Under the pieces are notes generated by a model that saw only the letters and a program-made list of their open reading frames with translations, was not told the origin of the DNA and ran no database searches. Of a DNA stretch of 64,000 bases, positions 22,445 to 34,129 are shown piece after piece. How positions within the stretch are numbered: the stretch's first letter is position 1; each line of letters starts with the position of its first letter. The stretch comes from Labyrinthula sp. Ha (taxonomy: Eukaryota; Sar; Bigyra; Labyrinthulida; Labyrinthulaceae): assembly GCA_015227615.1 (NCBI GenBank), contig JAALGZ010000038.1, positions 62,001 to 126,000 of the forward strand, given 5' to 3'. Position numbers and translations under genes: made by a program.

Positions 22445-23150
22445 TTAAAGTTTTAACCAGATTGGGAATCCTCCAGCTATAGCGGAAATAGCACCGAAAA
22501 TTCCCATTTGTCCATCATTCAAAGCCAGAAAAGGGAACCACTTTGTGTTAGTTCCATAGGTAAGAAGATCACACCCGTTCTTTACCAAACCTATTACATT
22601 AGATCCTTGTTTCTCCTTCAACTTTGGTAGATCAGCTTGGCTGCTGTTCTGAAGCTTAACTTCAGTTTCTTGGAAGTTCATTGCCACCAGGGTGAAGTTT
22701 AGCACTGCTGCTATAAACCTGAAGTAGTAACTTTTTTTTTTAATTCCATCTTTATCTCCTTGAATTGCTTTCACAGAAAGAAACCACACTAAATTGTCGT
22801 GCACAACAAACACTGCCATGAATGCTCGAAGAAGCAGAGTCAGATTTTTTTTCAAACTATCTTTCTGACTAAGTGCTTCCTTAAACTTTATATATTCATC
22901 CATGAAAGTTCCAAGTTTGAATGCCTTTCTGTGAAGTCCAATTGCTTTGTAAAAGCTTTGAAGCTGCTTGTTTCCCGAATGGAAATATAGGAAACGACTG
23001 AAGTACTGAATAAAGCGCATTGCCTTATCTCTTCCTTTCAATTTCTGCAGATATCTAAATAGTTACTGGAAAGATAAATTGATACTTGATACCATTTTCT
23101 GTATTTGCCGGTTTCGCGGATTTTGGAACCAAAGTGAAATTATTACTCAT
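22445..23150 (-). CDS. PEX11: PEX11 peroxisome proliferation factor
   Basis: Two exons, 23150-23086 and 23054-22445, spliced across 31 nt, give 224 residues. The N-terminus reads MSNNFTLVPKSAKPANTE and runs into KYLQKLKGRDKAMRFIQYF, matching the amphipathic N-terminal region by which PEX11 proteins tubulate and divide peroxisome membranes. The middle segment (LLLRAFMAVFVVHDNLVWFLS) and the hydrophobic C-terminus (GIFGAISAIAGGFPIWLKL) are also typical, and length is usual for the family. The open frame of exon 2 alone lacks an ATG before residue Met30, which is why the upstream exon was chosen. The gene implies true peroxisomes. Confidence 0.88.
23055..23085 (-). other. 31-nt intron (PEX11)
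   Basis: Starts GTATCAATTT and ends CTATTTAG on the minus strand. Splicing joins ...ENGIK to YLQKLKGRDK and removes an in-frame stop that precedes exon 2. Confidence 0.75.
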
Positions 23151-23313
23151 CTTTACGCTTTCTTTTCTTTAAGGGAGTATATCTTCCAGGATTCATTTTG
23201 GGCAAATTTCCCAAATAGTTGACACCGCAACTATTACCTTTTCTTGTACAGTTGCAATTAGCAATCCCAGAGGGAAATACGCCAAATGAAATAAGCTCAT
23301 TAAAATGAACCAT
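23143..23313 (-). CDS. possible small basic protein overlapping the PEX11 start
   Basis: An ATG-initiated frame of 56 residues ending in a very basic tail (YTPLKKRKRKDE), with four cysteines in NCNCTRKGNSC. Its stop overlaps the PEX11 start codon region by eight bases. No family is recognised, and the overlap with the better-supported PEX11 leader makes it doubtful. Confidence 0.2.
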   Translation of the reverse strand: MVHFNELISFGVFPSGIANCNCTRKGNSCGVNYLGNLPKMNPGRYTPLKKRKRKDE

Positions 23314-26300
23314 TTCATTGTAAATAAGGAGAATTATATCTATATAGATTTTCAATTATCTCTAACACGAGCTGTTAACTTGGATTTTCAGATCAACTAA
23401 TAGTGTGTTCCCATTGATGTGGGTTCAAAATTAGTTGCCTCAACTGTTGGTATGTAATAATTTTGCCACAGTATAATTGAGTGGCAAAAGAAGAACTTAC
23501 TGTTGACCCTTATTTTCTTTCTTCTTGGCAAATTCGTATATTTACTGTTTGCAGCAATCTAGAGTAGCTAGCAGCATTTTTCTATCAACCTATAGGTTTC
23601 TTCGACAAATACGTGCAAATTTGAAATCCATTTCATTTTGTAAAAGATGAGTTGGCCATTGCGACATATTTCAGGTGTTAAAAGAATATAAAGCAGTTAA
23701 CCTCAGATATATAACTAATAAAAAGCTTTTCATATGCAAGAACAGCTTTTTATGATTAGCGACGATGTTCGTTTAAGTGTACATTATATCCAACCATTAA
23801 ATTGGTCTTGACACACCAAGTAGATCTAAGATAATGGTATTAGGTTAATCTAATGAAGAATGACCATTATTTTTCAGCTCCTCGACATGTTCTTACAATA
23901 CCCACGCAATTGTTTCCACATTATGCAATTCTGTATTGGGTTCTAGTTGGGACCTCGTACTGGTAATTACCTGCTGAGTTCTTCCAACTTAATTATTAAG
24001 AACGTTCGCAACGAGACAGGTGGGGTGTTGAATAATAGCATAATATAAAGTTAAATGACAGAAACAATGTTTATCATATGTGGTTGATTCTCTTCAAGTA
24101 TTTTACATTTTTCTAGAAAGGGGAAAATTGGTTGGTTCGGTATGAAAAGATGCAATGTCCATTATAATGCTTTCTAACAAAAATAAAAAGCAACTATGGT
24201 GTACCTGAATATTTTATAAAACATATATTAATTAATCATGCAAGAGTAGGTAGATTGACCTGTTCCTGCTGGAGCACTTGTGAACTCAGCATGTGTTAAG
24301 TTCGCGCAGTACTATTCAACTACAAGGTATCTTGGTAAGAAGGTAAATACGGATCATAAGCTTTATAACTTTAACTTACATGCGGATATTATAATTTGCG
24401 CACTACCGATCTATATTAAAGGCCAAACGAACCCAGGTTTATTTCTTATAGCTAGGAAGCATTTGCAGATTGTATGTTGCTTCCTCCTACAAGCAACAAA
24501 GCAGGTTCAGATGCATTGATACATGGCGCAAGATGAAGTGCAATGTTTAATTTACACATGATACCTAGAATTCAAGTGGCCAAACAGATATCTGTGAAAA
24601 AAAATTACTACTTTAGAGACTAGAGAATTAGTTTACGGGATAGTATATTCAATCATTCTTCAAGGGTACATGTAGGATCCAGCTCTGTGTCATTAATTTG
24701 TAACTTTTACACCATGCCGTTTATTTGTTATTCGACAAGAGTTTGATATGTTAGTGATGATTGCATTAGGACTTAAATGGAACAGACTTTACACCTTTAA
24801 ACTTCCTAACCAATGTCATATTACTCCAATTATGCTCTTGTAAAGCTAATAATATCATCGATGAAACTGGGTTCAGGTCCCTTGGTCTCGTGATTTATCG
24901 TGGTCTTTTCTTGCAGCTGGACTTTGTTTTCCCTTAGAATTAAGTTCGTTCATTGATAGGAACCCATGTTCTGGCCAGTAGACTTTCTCAGAATTGATCA
25001 TTGCTAAGTTCAAATTAAAACTTTAGCAAAGTGTTGGACAATCTGCATTAATTAGCACTTAAGCGACAGAGTTCCATATTTCAAATGGCGGAGATAAATG
25101 TGGTGCAATAGTGAGTTAGAGATGGGGACCGTATTTGATTCATCGATGATATATAGTAGATTCATTACTTATATTTTTCTAATTGACTGATTCTGATAAA
25201 ACCTCAACCGTATTAAATATTTATTGATAATGAAATTTTTATCAAAATAAAATTAAAGTCATTTGGTACTAAACAAAATCCGGATTCTCTTATTGACAAT
25301 CAGAATTAAAATAATCATCAAATAATTATTAATAAATTTTATCAAATCCGTTGCCCATTCACCACAAAAAGATTATCGAAGTCCAAAAAGTGAATTGGGA
25401 ATTCGTGAGGTAAGAAGCTTTAGCTGGTTTTGAAATTTTGAGGTCTGAATTTAGATTAGAAGCTTTTTCGAGGTAAGGATTATTCGTTTGTGTAGTTGGA
25501 ATATATAGCGTTACAAGAGGGAAGTGAGTTGGCTAAGATAAACTATTTTCTTGCCATATATTTTGGTTTAATATTTTCTAGTTATTATTGAAGAAATATG
25601 TTACAGATGGTTGAGGGATGATTTGCCAATTTCTTGTCTAGTTGTATGTTGCTATGGAAGATCGAATATGTACAAGATATGGGAGGAGAAATTAGAAGTA
25701 TTGTTCCCAGCGAGTTTTTAAGTGCTTCACTACCAATCTAATTTTCATTCATTTATTGACTATGTAAACTTTTATGGTTTTATAGCTTCCAGGATGGGGT
25801 TTGAAAAGGCTCCTAGATTGTTTTTTGCAGTTTCTTATTTTCTAGAGTCTTCTCGTTGACTGTTTTAGCTTATAGAGATTTTGGCCTATGGTTAATAGTT
25901 GCGATACAAGTTGAAGAGAGTTTAACCTTCTGTTCTTGTTCAAACTCATGCATTATATAACTGTTAAGCGTATTCATTCTAGTGGGGGTTAGAGACATTG
26001 TGAGACAGGTGAATAGTTATTTAAGAGTTTCCTCGCGAATGAGCTCCACATGCTTGCTGGTTTTCATGTGGTTGAGGTGTATGCAAAATTACATTGTTTG
26101 AACCTGTGGTTTGAATTTTCTATCTCGACGGAATGGCTATTTCAAAGAAGTTCAAAATGTTCAGGGTTACTGTATAAATTATAGGGTAGAGCTGTCTTGC
26201 TGGAGATGTATTATTTTGCGTATGTGCTCTGAATCGCTTAACTTCTTCATCCAGTATATATTCAATTTCTTCAGCATATTTTTTCTTTTTTTTGCAAGGC

Positions 26301-27926
26301 TCTACCATGCTAAAGTTACCTTCGTTCTTTCCAAACATATACGCTTGGATTTTTTAATTAATTCTGTTGATACTTGTTGAGAACAATTTGAGCTGCTGCA
26401 AAGACCTTGCCAATAATATAATCAAACGCCCAGGCAAAATTATAGCCTTTCATTTACCTCATGATATGAAGACTTCAATGTAGATGTAAGTGCCATAAAT
26501 AAAACATGCTGAAGAGTACTATATACTCTAATTTGGTTAAAATCATCTAGCCTCTGTGACGAAGTATATAATTGAGATGAATCTGGGCAAGAGATTTCGC
26601 CAAATGTATCTTATTACTAAATTTTCCAAATTTCTTCTCTTTCGCCATTTAAAGATTAAATTTCATCAGCATCAGAGTATTAAAAGGTTAGCAATAATGA
26701 TGTGGTTCAGCGCAACGGCTATTTCGCATCTTTAGTCAGCTATGAGATGAAAACAATATTATTTTGCAGAGCACGAAAATAGCATTTAAGGGCAAGAAAA
26801 AAAAGTAAATCTTGTTAATGATAATAATGTGAACGAGTAGCTACTTATACTTTCAGAAGTAGTATTAAGATATTTATGCTAGCTCATTGAAAATATTTAG
26901 TTTATAGGGATAACTAGCCTCGTGTCTTGCTTAATTAAATATTTTTAGCAATTACAAACCTATATTAAATCATCCATTCACTCCAAGCTTCTGAACAAGC
27001 AATAGTATTGGTTTCATTTAAATAAAAAACTGCAACTACTTTAAAATATCTGTGTATTTAGCTAGGACTGTTTAATTCATTTCAATGCTAACAAATAACA
27101 AGCTAGCAAAAACGGCAAAAGATCAATAGCGGCATATGCAAATAGAACCTGGAACCCTGGTGCTGAGGTGAAACATCTCGTTCATAATTTTTTCTATGTT
27201 GCATCATCATAGTGCATCATATAGCACTATTAAAAGAAAATATCCACGGGGAAACGCACCGCTCATCAAAAGGTAAGAAACCTTAGCCTATAGCCTTACT
27301 AGCACAGAGAAAAACAAAGAAAAACTCTTTACCTAAATATGTAGTCGGAAACAAATTGTGCAAAGTGCTTCCTTAGAATCTAGATCCTTTTGGTATTGAG
27401 AAACATCTAGTCTACGTTCACTGATAGCCTTTATCATGGCGAGTACGATCCGCCATAGCTATACTTAGAAAATAAAACTATCTTCTCAAAATTAAAGGGC
27501 TTTTAGTCTAATTCTTTGATTTGTTGGTGTGCTCCACCCAAAAATTCCACATATGCGAGTCACTTAGTGAAACCTTACTTCTGGCGTCTTGGTACCAAAT
27601 TTTGCTTTCATGTCCGCATGCGCATTACACAAACACAGAAGAGATCTTCAATAGACATCGTGTACTATTAGGTGAGAGAAGACTCATTAGCCACCAAAAC
27701 AATAATAGTTATTGAATGAAGGCTTTGCAAGAGACGCTTGACCAGCACGTATAAAAAGATGTTGACTGTTTCCAACATCAGAAATACAGCTTAACTAGCC
27801 TCATAGGAAAATAACTATTGGTGAAGAATTATTTGCATATATGCATTTCAGTGAAAGAATTTAAACAGCAAAAAGAATACCAACGAAACAGAAGGCAATA
27901 TATAACAAAAGTATACTTCTTGTAAA
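23151..27926. other. 4.8-kb gene desert with one MITE remnant
   Basis: Apart from the doubtful small frame at its left edge and the MITE remnant at about 25119-25356, no coding or RNA signal is supported. Short frames of up to 89 codons near 26.1 kb are present on both strands but resemble nothing known. Confidence 0.6.
25119..25356 (-). mobile_element. MITE-like element, copy 5 (internally deleted)
   Basis: About 240 bp. The left part (CGTATTTGATT, then TGATTCTGATAAAACCTCAA) parallels the left end of the copy at 63217. The right part ends TTTTATCAAATCCGTTGCCC, matching the right ends of copies 2 and 4. The middle of the ~475-bp element is missing. No clear target duplication. Confidence 0.6.
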
Positions 27927-28690
27927 CTAGAATCCCCTTCTTGATCGAAGCCTTAATGATTGCCCCAAACGATCGGATGCCATCTCGAAACCATTTTCTT
28001 TCCTTGTATAAAAAGACCCATCCGCTTGGAAAAAACCTAGACTCATCTTTGTTGTTGTTCCCGTAAACGTAGTCTCTGTATTCTTTTCTTGTTGCTGAAG
28101 GTAAGGAAAAATGTAATCTCTCTTCTGCTTCTCTTCATCTTGCTGATCCAATTCAATACTTCTTCTTATAAAATAAAAAGTTGCATAGACCGCAATACTC
28201 AGCAAAAAAAGGGTCGCGAAAATACTGCCAAAAACAAGTATCATTATTGCGCTGGGATCGTCATCACAATCATTCCCATCTAACATACAATCACCAGTAT
28301 AGCAGCTTGCATCACACACATCATCACCTATCATCGTAAGACTACACTTATTAACCGTACTTAGCGTACATACCGGCAGGTTCACCAAATCTTCCGGTGC
28401 ACAGGTTTCTGGGAAAGCCTTACATTCAGAGTTTTCAAAGCAGTCACCTCAACGATAATTAAATATGATGAAATACCTCCGTCAAAGGCGCATTCTAAGA
28501 TATTACATTCATCGTTACACTCAGTGTTACTTACCAAATGAGTCTTACAGTCAGATATGTTGCAGCAGTCCGCTAAAAACCTTTAAAAAAATGAAATAGT
28601 ACGAAAATCAAAGTTAAACTCACGAACTTGACATTCCGGTTCACAGATTCCATTTCCGACTAGGCTTACGGTACAACTGGGGGTTGACAT
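27927..28690 (-). CDS. LNR (Notch-like Cys-rich) single-pass membrane protein
   Basis: Three exons, 28690-28624, 28572-28477 and 28447-27927, separated by introns of 51 and 29 nt, give at least 227 residues. Three Lin12/Notch-type repeats are visible: GNGICEPECQVPDC, then CNDECNILECAFDGGDC, then IGDDVCDASCYTGDCMLDGNDC with calcium-binding Asp/Gly turns. A single hydrophobic helix (AIMILVFGSIFATLFLLSIA) and a ~85-residue hydrophilic cytoplasmic tail follow. The frame stays open with Cys upstream of the chosen ATG (LNCKTRT), and no signal peptide is in this frame, so a 5' exon is probably missing. A hydrophobic start, MWLYLLLLFTNFF, lies at ~28862 on the same strand but I could not connect it. 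Partners are unknown. Confidence 0.7.
28448..28476 (-). other. 29-nt intron (LNR gene)
   Basis: Starts GTATTTCATC and ends CGTTGAG. Splicing restores the LNR signature DGGDC across the junction, strong support from protein conservation. Confidence 0.85.
28573..28623 (-). other. 51-nt intron (LNR gene)
   Basis: Starts GTGAGTTTAA and ends GTTTTTAG. It joins CEPECQV to DCCNISDC. It is the only intron found here that is clearly longer than 31 nt; other acceptors nearby would leave a stop. Confidence 0.65.
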
Positions 28691-28906
28691 TAGCGTTCTA
28701 GTTTTGCAGTTCAAGAACTTCTGCAGATGTGACTATTCTTCCTTGATTGCAATACGAGCAAATTTTGGGTAAAATATTAAATGGATACATAATTTGTCGG
28801 AACTGAACGTTCTTGAGAATTATCTGAAGAAATTAGTGAAAAGAAGTAGAAGATACAGCCACATACCTGAAGCTCGTGCTTAACATCTTTAAATTTTTTG
28901 TGAAAT

Positions 28907-29953
28907 ATGGTTTCTTCCTTGAATTGTACCTTTGGTGTGGTCAATGCAACGATTGACGTTAGTGAAGTGAGCACTTTCCAAGGATTGAAGACACGTTTGG
29001 AACCTAAGAAGAATTTTTCAAACTACAAGGCAGTATATCTATTATTTGTGGTGTATAATGCCAAAAAAGTTCACGGCAGAACAGTTAGGAAATTAGTGAA
29101 AATTATTTCCAAACTTTCAGCCTTGCAGGAAATTTATTTTCAGGGCGATGGGGATTGTGAATCTCTCCCCAAAGTACTGGAAGCCCTTGCACAAGCCAAC
29201 CGAAAGACTCAACTGAAATCCTGTTTCATTGAAAAAAATATTGTGAAAAATATTTCTTATGCTAAGTTGTTTGCCTTGAGCAACCTCTTGAGTAAGACTA
29301 ACAAGATTAGGGCATTGAAGATGTACTCGGGAACTACTCTAGAAGATGAAAAGCACTCGTTTATCACTGGAGTAAAACTGGCTCGTGATTTTTTTCCAGA
29401 AGCATTAAGGCATGTAGAGGCATTTCAGCCTTTAAACTTCAACCTATCGTGCTTTCAAAAAAGGCGTAGTCAAGTTAATTTCTCTTCGCTAATAACTTTA
29501 AAGTTGATATCCTATTCAGGAGCATATTCTTCAAGGAACTTAGTACTCGATTTCCAAGCGCTGATGGAACTAACTGGGGTTGTAAAGAATATTTCATTGA
29601 ATGTGAAAAGTTTATTTGTGCTTTCTCCATCTGATTTAGCTTCATTGTATCAATTCACAAAACTATACAGTTCTACAGCAAAGTTCAAATCACTTAACGT
29701 GATGATACAAGCTCGCTCAAACTGTTTTGTTTCTGTAGTTTCTTTATTATTTTACACGCTCTATCTTGCGAACAAGGGGAAATCTAAGCAAAAGATTTAT
29801 CTAAATGTGGACAGAAACGAGATTCCAGATGTGGATGAATCTCTAACGCTGCAAAAAGTAGCTGTGACTCGTATTGCGAATATGAAACGCTTGGCAGAGA
29901 AGTGGAATGTAAATTATATAGATAGTAGAACTATATCTCTTGCAAAGGGGTAA
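28907..29953 (+). CDS. unrecognised protein with leucine-rich-repeat-like character
   Basis: A 348-residue intronless frame starting at ATG. Leucine and isoleucine recur at intervals that suggest irregular leucine-rich repeats (KLVKIISKLSALQEIYFQG; NLLSKTNKIRALKMYSG; SLITLKLISYSGAY), mostly with amphipathic helices between them. No signal peptide or membrane helix. It is divergent from the LNR gene. The stop lies inside a GGGGTAAGT word that is a perfect splice-donor consensus, so a further short exon downstream cannot be excluded. It shares this overall style with the protein at 35100-36188, but the two do not align obviously by eye. Function unknown. Confidence 0.65.
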   Translation: MVSSLNCTFGVVNATIDVSEVSTFQGLKTRLEPKKNFSNYKAVYLLFVVYNAKKVHGRTVRKLVKIISKLSALQEIYFQGDGDCESLPKVLEALAQANRKTQLKSCFIEKNIVKNISYAKLFALSNLLSKTNKIRALKMYSGTTLEDEKHSFITGVKLARDFFPEALRHVEAFQPLNFNLSCFQKRRSQVNFSSLITLKLISYSGAYSSRNLVLDFQALMELTGVVKNISLNVKSLFVLSPSDLASLYQFTKLYSSTAKFKSLNVMIQARSNCFVSVVSLLFYTLYLANKGKSKQKIYLNVDRNEIPDVDESLTLQKVAVTRIANMKRLAEKWNVNYIDSRTISLAKG

Positions 29954-32041
29954 GTTACAGGAAACTTTTGTAAGAATCAACTCTGGGTGGATACTCCTCT
30001 TGTTTGGTGTCTAGCACTTTATTTTGAGACATCTTTTGAAAAATTTCTTATGTTTGAACCATCATTTAAGCTTAAAAATTACGACTGTACGTGTTAGCAG
30101 TTGTGTTTATCTTTGACTTTACCTTTTATTTTTATATAGCCTTTATTGGCTAGGTTCTAGCACTAGTATACCAGCTTTGTTGATTCGTTGTTGCTAGGTG
30201 CTGGTTTCTTCATTGGAAGTAACCTACGAATCTACCTGGCTACCTTTTACGAAAAACTTGAGTCTTGGTAAAAAAATATTGTAATCTTGTTCTCCAACGC
30301 ATCAATAGCTTCCTTATTTAGAGAAATTGTTAATACAAATGTATAGGTTCCATCTCGCAGATGCAGAATGGTTTTTTCTTTACTGTTTCGGCTTGCAATG
30401 GAAATGTTCAACCTGAATTCTACATGAACCAAACTTATGGGTTACTGTTATGATACTTATATGGTAGTATTGGTTTATACCACTGGTTTAGAACTTTAGT
30501 TTATATTTTATACATGAAGGTACTGAGCAGACCTTAATACTTCATAATATTGAATATAGGAAAATACTTCTTGAGAGTTACATATAGCAGCCTATTTTTA
30601 TTGTAATTGGGCACTAGAACGTAATTTGGGTCCTATCAAGTTTTAAGACATGTGTCTTTTGTGCTAATACTGACATATTTGCTATAACCAGGAATAGTAC
30701 CTGAGTGTTAATCTATAAGTGTAATCTACCAGTCTGGACATCTGATAATCTAATCTTAGGTAATTATATAAACTTAAAGATGGAAGCTACAGGGATGGAT
30801 ATCCACATTTCTAAGTTTAGAATATCCATTATTTTATACTGCACCTTGAAAAAACACTCTTTCTGTGTCGAAATTTTTCTATTCAAACTCTAGTTATACA
30901 GTTTTACATAAGCTAGAGCATAATTTTTCATCAAAAATAAGTGCAAGTGATAGCTAAACCAACTATAATAAATCCAGTAAGACCCGACAGAAAAAAAGTA
31001 ACAACGAGAGTAGCAAAAAAAAGTATCAAAGCAGGGTCAAACATGGATAAAATTGAACTCAACTCTAAGCAAGGTTAACTAATCTGAATAACGTTACAGG
31101 GCTTGCCTTCTTATCTTGGAAAGCACATAGAAAATTCTTATTGAAAAGTTAAACCTCAACATAGACAGAATGTAGTTGCACTTAGTTCTTTTTAAGATGG
31201 GGAAATAATTCTACAGGGAAAGTGACGAGAGTACAAGCTTCCTTCCTGTGATAAGTTGCTCAAAGTTATATCCTCTCTGAGTTCTGAATGCTTAAGTTAG
31301 TAGAAGGGCCTTACGAATAGACATAAGTGCAACACATGATTTTTTTATATAAAAGAAAAGCCTATCAAGTTTACACATGATAACGAGATTTTCTATAGAC
31401 GTCCCCTAGATCTTGTTGCAACTCGTGTACATAGTAAACTGGAAGGAAAATTGAGCACCTGCTCATGGCTAGATACATGTGTTCTAACGCTGTTGTTCGC
31501 AAAGCGTTATGCAAGTACTCTGACAGACTCAGTAGCAAGGAAACAATCATAATAGGTTTACATTAACCTTTGTAATTTGTGTCTTATTTTTCAAGGTATA
31601 CGGCTAGAAAACAAGAATAGGTATAGCCTTCTGTTTACAGAGTTACGATAGGATACTAATATTGACGAATCTGCCGGAGTGAAGATAACAAAGAAATAAA
31701 ATGAAAATGCTTCTGAGAGGTTGTTTGTGGATACTACGCTCTCAGTTCATTTCCTCCCGATCTTTACGCTCTCGTGCGCTTTGATAAAAGCAAGACTATC
31801 TCAAGGATAGTACGGGCTTTGCAATAAGTAATTCAGCTTTGGAAAGTAGTGCAAAACAGAACAAGCCACAATGAGAAGATAAGACTCTTCATTGCTAAAG
31901 TCTTCGGAGGTGTATGTGGAGCCTTCTTCTCTGTCAATACCCAAAATTCCTACCTATTGCTCAGGGTAGATTATAGAATAAGGGAGTAATAAATTTATAC
32001 TCTTAGGAAGATTAGACTCCAGGAGCCATGGAATAAATCTA
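29954..32041. other. 2.1-kb intergenic region
   Basis: AT-rich, no open frame above ~60 codons with any recognisable content, no RNA gene seen. Confidence 0.6.
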
Positions 32042-33284
32042 TTAAACTTTCTGAGGGGTGTCCTTACTTATACAAAATGGTTTTTCCTTGTTATTATCAG
32101 CTTTTTTCTCAACCACTATTTCATGTACGCACAATTTTGTTCCAAGTTGTCGTAAAGATTCAACTGTTTCTTTAAACTTTTGATCTAACCAGCTATTTCC
32201 CAGATTAGAGAAGCGTACAATATCGTCCTCTTTCAATAAATCCTTTCGGTGAAAAATAAGCAGAGCCATGAACAAAGGCAAATACCATAAGGATGTTAAG
32301 AATACCTTTCGCGCATTTCCCTTTGTTTTCTTCTGCTTAAAGTCATAAGCTACTTTCAGTGCATAAGAGTTAAATAGGATACTCTCCAAAGGAAACATAA
32401 ATGAAGTCACCTCGAAACTATAGGCAAGGAACGGCAGTGTTGCTAGTGCTGCAGAGTAGCCAAGAATCAGGTTTGCAGTTCTGTGGCCATTGACATCATC
32501 TACAGGAACCATTTTATGACCACCCCTTCTATAGTCGTCCTTGTTCATAAACGCCAATGCAAAGAAATGTGGGAATTGCCATAAGAACAAACTCGTAGCC
32601 AGAAGAGCCCCATCAGCACTAAGAATAAAAAATGACAAAGAGTTACAAATTTGAGTTCCCTTGAATATAATCACTTGTTGCTGTTAAGCCAATCAAGGGC
32701 GGTATTGCACCTACAATGCTTCCCACCCAGGTATTTAATTCTGTCTTTTGTTTCAAAGGTGTGTAAACTCCTGCATAAAGTCCAATATTCAGTGCTCCGA
32801 GTAGCGCAGGAACCGGCCCAGCAGTTAGTAAAATTCCAGTTCCAAGAATCCCTGAACCGAGCCCAAACCTAATCGCCTGGCTTTCGGAGACTCTACCTGA
32901 CGGTAGAGGACGCTGTTTTGTTCGAAACATTTTCTTATCGGTATCTTTTTCATATATTTGATTGAATGTATTTGCAGAGAATGAGCAAAGAAGCGTGCCC
33001 ACATTAACGGCGACAAAATTTGGAAGAAGAAAGGGTGTGCCTGCAAGGATGAAGCCAGTCGCTGCCGTGGATGTAACAAATAAAGACAGTTGCTTCTTTC
33101 CTAAGGAGGAACAGTGTTTGGCACTGGGTAAAAATGCTGGCTTAGAAACATCTAGAGGAATTGAACTTTGAGTTGTTTGTGTTGAAAACAGTGAGAGGAT
33201 TCGGGGAGCTCGTTGTTTGCGTAAAATTCCGAGGAAACTGCTTCCATTGGAGCTTTTAAAATTAGCTGTTGCAAAAACTATCAT
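32042..33284 (-). CDS. COX10: protohaem IX farnesyltransferase (COX10)
   Basis: Two exons, 33284-32647 and 32618-32042, joined across a 28-nt intron, give 404 residues. The N-terminal ~45 residues are a mitochondrial presequence (RKQRAPRILSLFSTQ). The UbiA prenyltransferase core follows, with the prenyl-diphosphate site NQIYEKDTDKKMFRTKQRPLP, helix motifs YTPLKQKTELNTWVGSIVGAIPPLIG, then LWQFPHFFALAFMNKDDYRRGG in exon 2. The enzyme adds a farnesyl chain to haem B to make haem O for cytochrome oxidase, in the inner mitochondrial membrane. A ~60-residue hydrophilic C-terminal extension is longer than usual. It is divergent from BUD32 by 171 bp. Confidence 0.93.
32619..32646 (-). other. 28-nt intron (COX10)
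   Basis: Starts GTAACTCTTTG and ends TATTCTTAG. Each exon frame stops or loses homology at this point; only this donor-acceptor pair keeps phase 2 on both sides and gives GNSNF-ADGALL. Confidence 0.8.
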
Positions 33285-33455
33285 TGGATATCTTTGCAGG
33301 TGCTACAAGAACGCTTGGAAACAATTGTTCTTGGTATTGATGCAAGAGCGGGTTTGCTGCTTTCGTTTGGTTAATTATTTTCTTTATTGTATCTGGGGTA
33401 ATGTCATACTGCGAAAAACTAGCGGGGGAATAGTGACGTTACTAAGGTAGCAGCA
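33285..33455. promoter_or_regulatory. divergent COX10/BUD32 promoter region
   Basis: 171 bp between divergent start codons. No clear TATA element; the region must drive both genes, with untranslated leaders probably short. Confidence 0.4.
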
Positions 33456-34129
33456 ATGAATGGAAACTCTAAAGAGTTCCTTAAACAAGGATCAGAAGCA
33501 GTAAATCAAGGTTTATTATTGAGTTTTAGAAAGTTTATGTGTCTGAATATGAAGGAATAAAATGTGTTATCAAACAGAGGTTGGAAAAATCATATCGGCA
33601 CCCAAAGCTTGAACTGAAACTAACGAAGTCAAGGATGAATCAAGAGATAAAGACTCTGACAAAAGCTTATGCTGCCAACCTCCCAGTGCCTCAAATATAC
33701 TCAAAAAATGTTTCAGAAAAAATCCTTATTTTGGAGTACATTCCAGGAAACAATTTGAAAACAGCCCTTTCTTTGAACCTAAATTTGGATAGCATTCTCC
33801 TGTCACTAGGGAGAATATTAGCATCGCTTCATTCCATTAACTTAGTTCACGGAGACTTAACAACTTCCAATGTTATTCTCAAACCTGGAACGGAAAAACT
33901 CTTGACTCCAGTTCTGATTGATTTTGGTTTAGCACGAACATCAAATGCCGTTGAGGACAAAGGGGTAGAACTCTATGTGTTGAAGCGTGCTATAATTGCG
34001 ACACATCCAGAAAAAGAAAATTTATTTGAGTTATTTCTGATTGGTTATAAGGAAACAGGTGATCCAGAAGTTATAAAAAGGTTTGAGAAAGTAGAACTTC
34101 GTGGTAGAAAACGGGTAGCAATTGGCTAG
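33456..34129 (+). CDS. BUD32: KEOPS complex kinase/ATPase BUD32 (PRPK)
   Basis: Exon 1 (33456-33500) encodes MNGNSKEFLKQGSEA; exon 2 starts at 33530 with KVYVSEYEG. The product is 214 residues, the family's usual small-kinase size. Hallmarks are GSEAKVY in place of a full glycine loop, CVIKQR with the ATP-binding Lys, KSYRHPKLELKLTKSR (typical of BUD32), HGDLTTSNVIL (catalytic loop) and LIDFGLART (metal-binding Asp), ending in LRGRKRVAIG. As part of KEOPS it supports t6A formation at position 37 of ANN-decoding tRNAs. The stop codon overlaps that of the convergent THUMP gene in a CTAG tetranucleotide. Confidence 0.95.
33501..33529 (+). other. 29-nt intron (BUD32)
   Basis: Starts GTAAATCAAG and ends GAGTTTTAG. 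It falls in the ATP-binding loop, joining GSEA to KVY; removal restores the family's N-terminus. Confidence 0.88.

Noticed and set aside
28777-28974. Minus-strand frame overlapping the start of the gene at 28907
   Set aside because: It is largely antisense to that gene and has no recognised domain, although it may overlap a missing 5' exon of the LNR gene.
32042-33284. COX10 broken by a frameshift into two genes
   Set aside because: A phase-correct 28-nt GT-AG intron of the same kind as in other genes explains the frame change.
33539-34129. BUD32 starting at the later position 33539
   Set aside because: That start would lack the ATP-loop region; the upstream ATG plus a 29-nt intron restores the family N-terminus.
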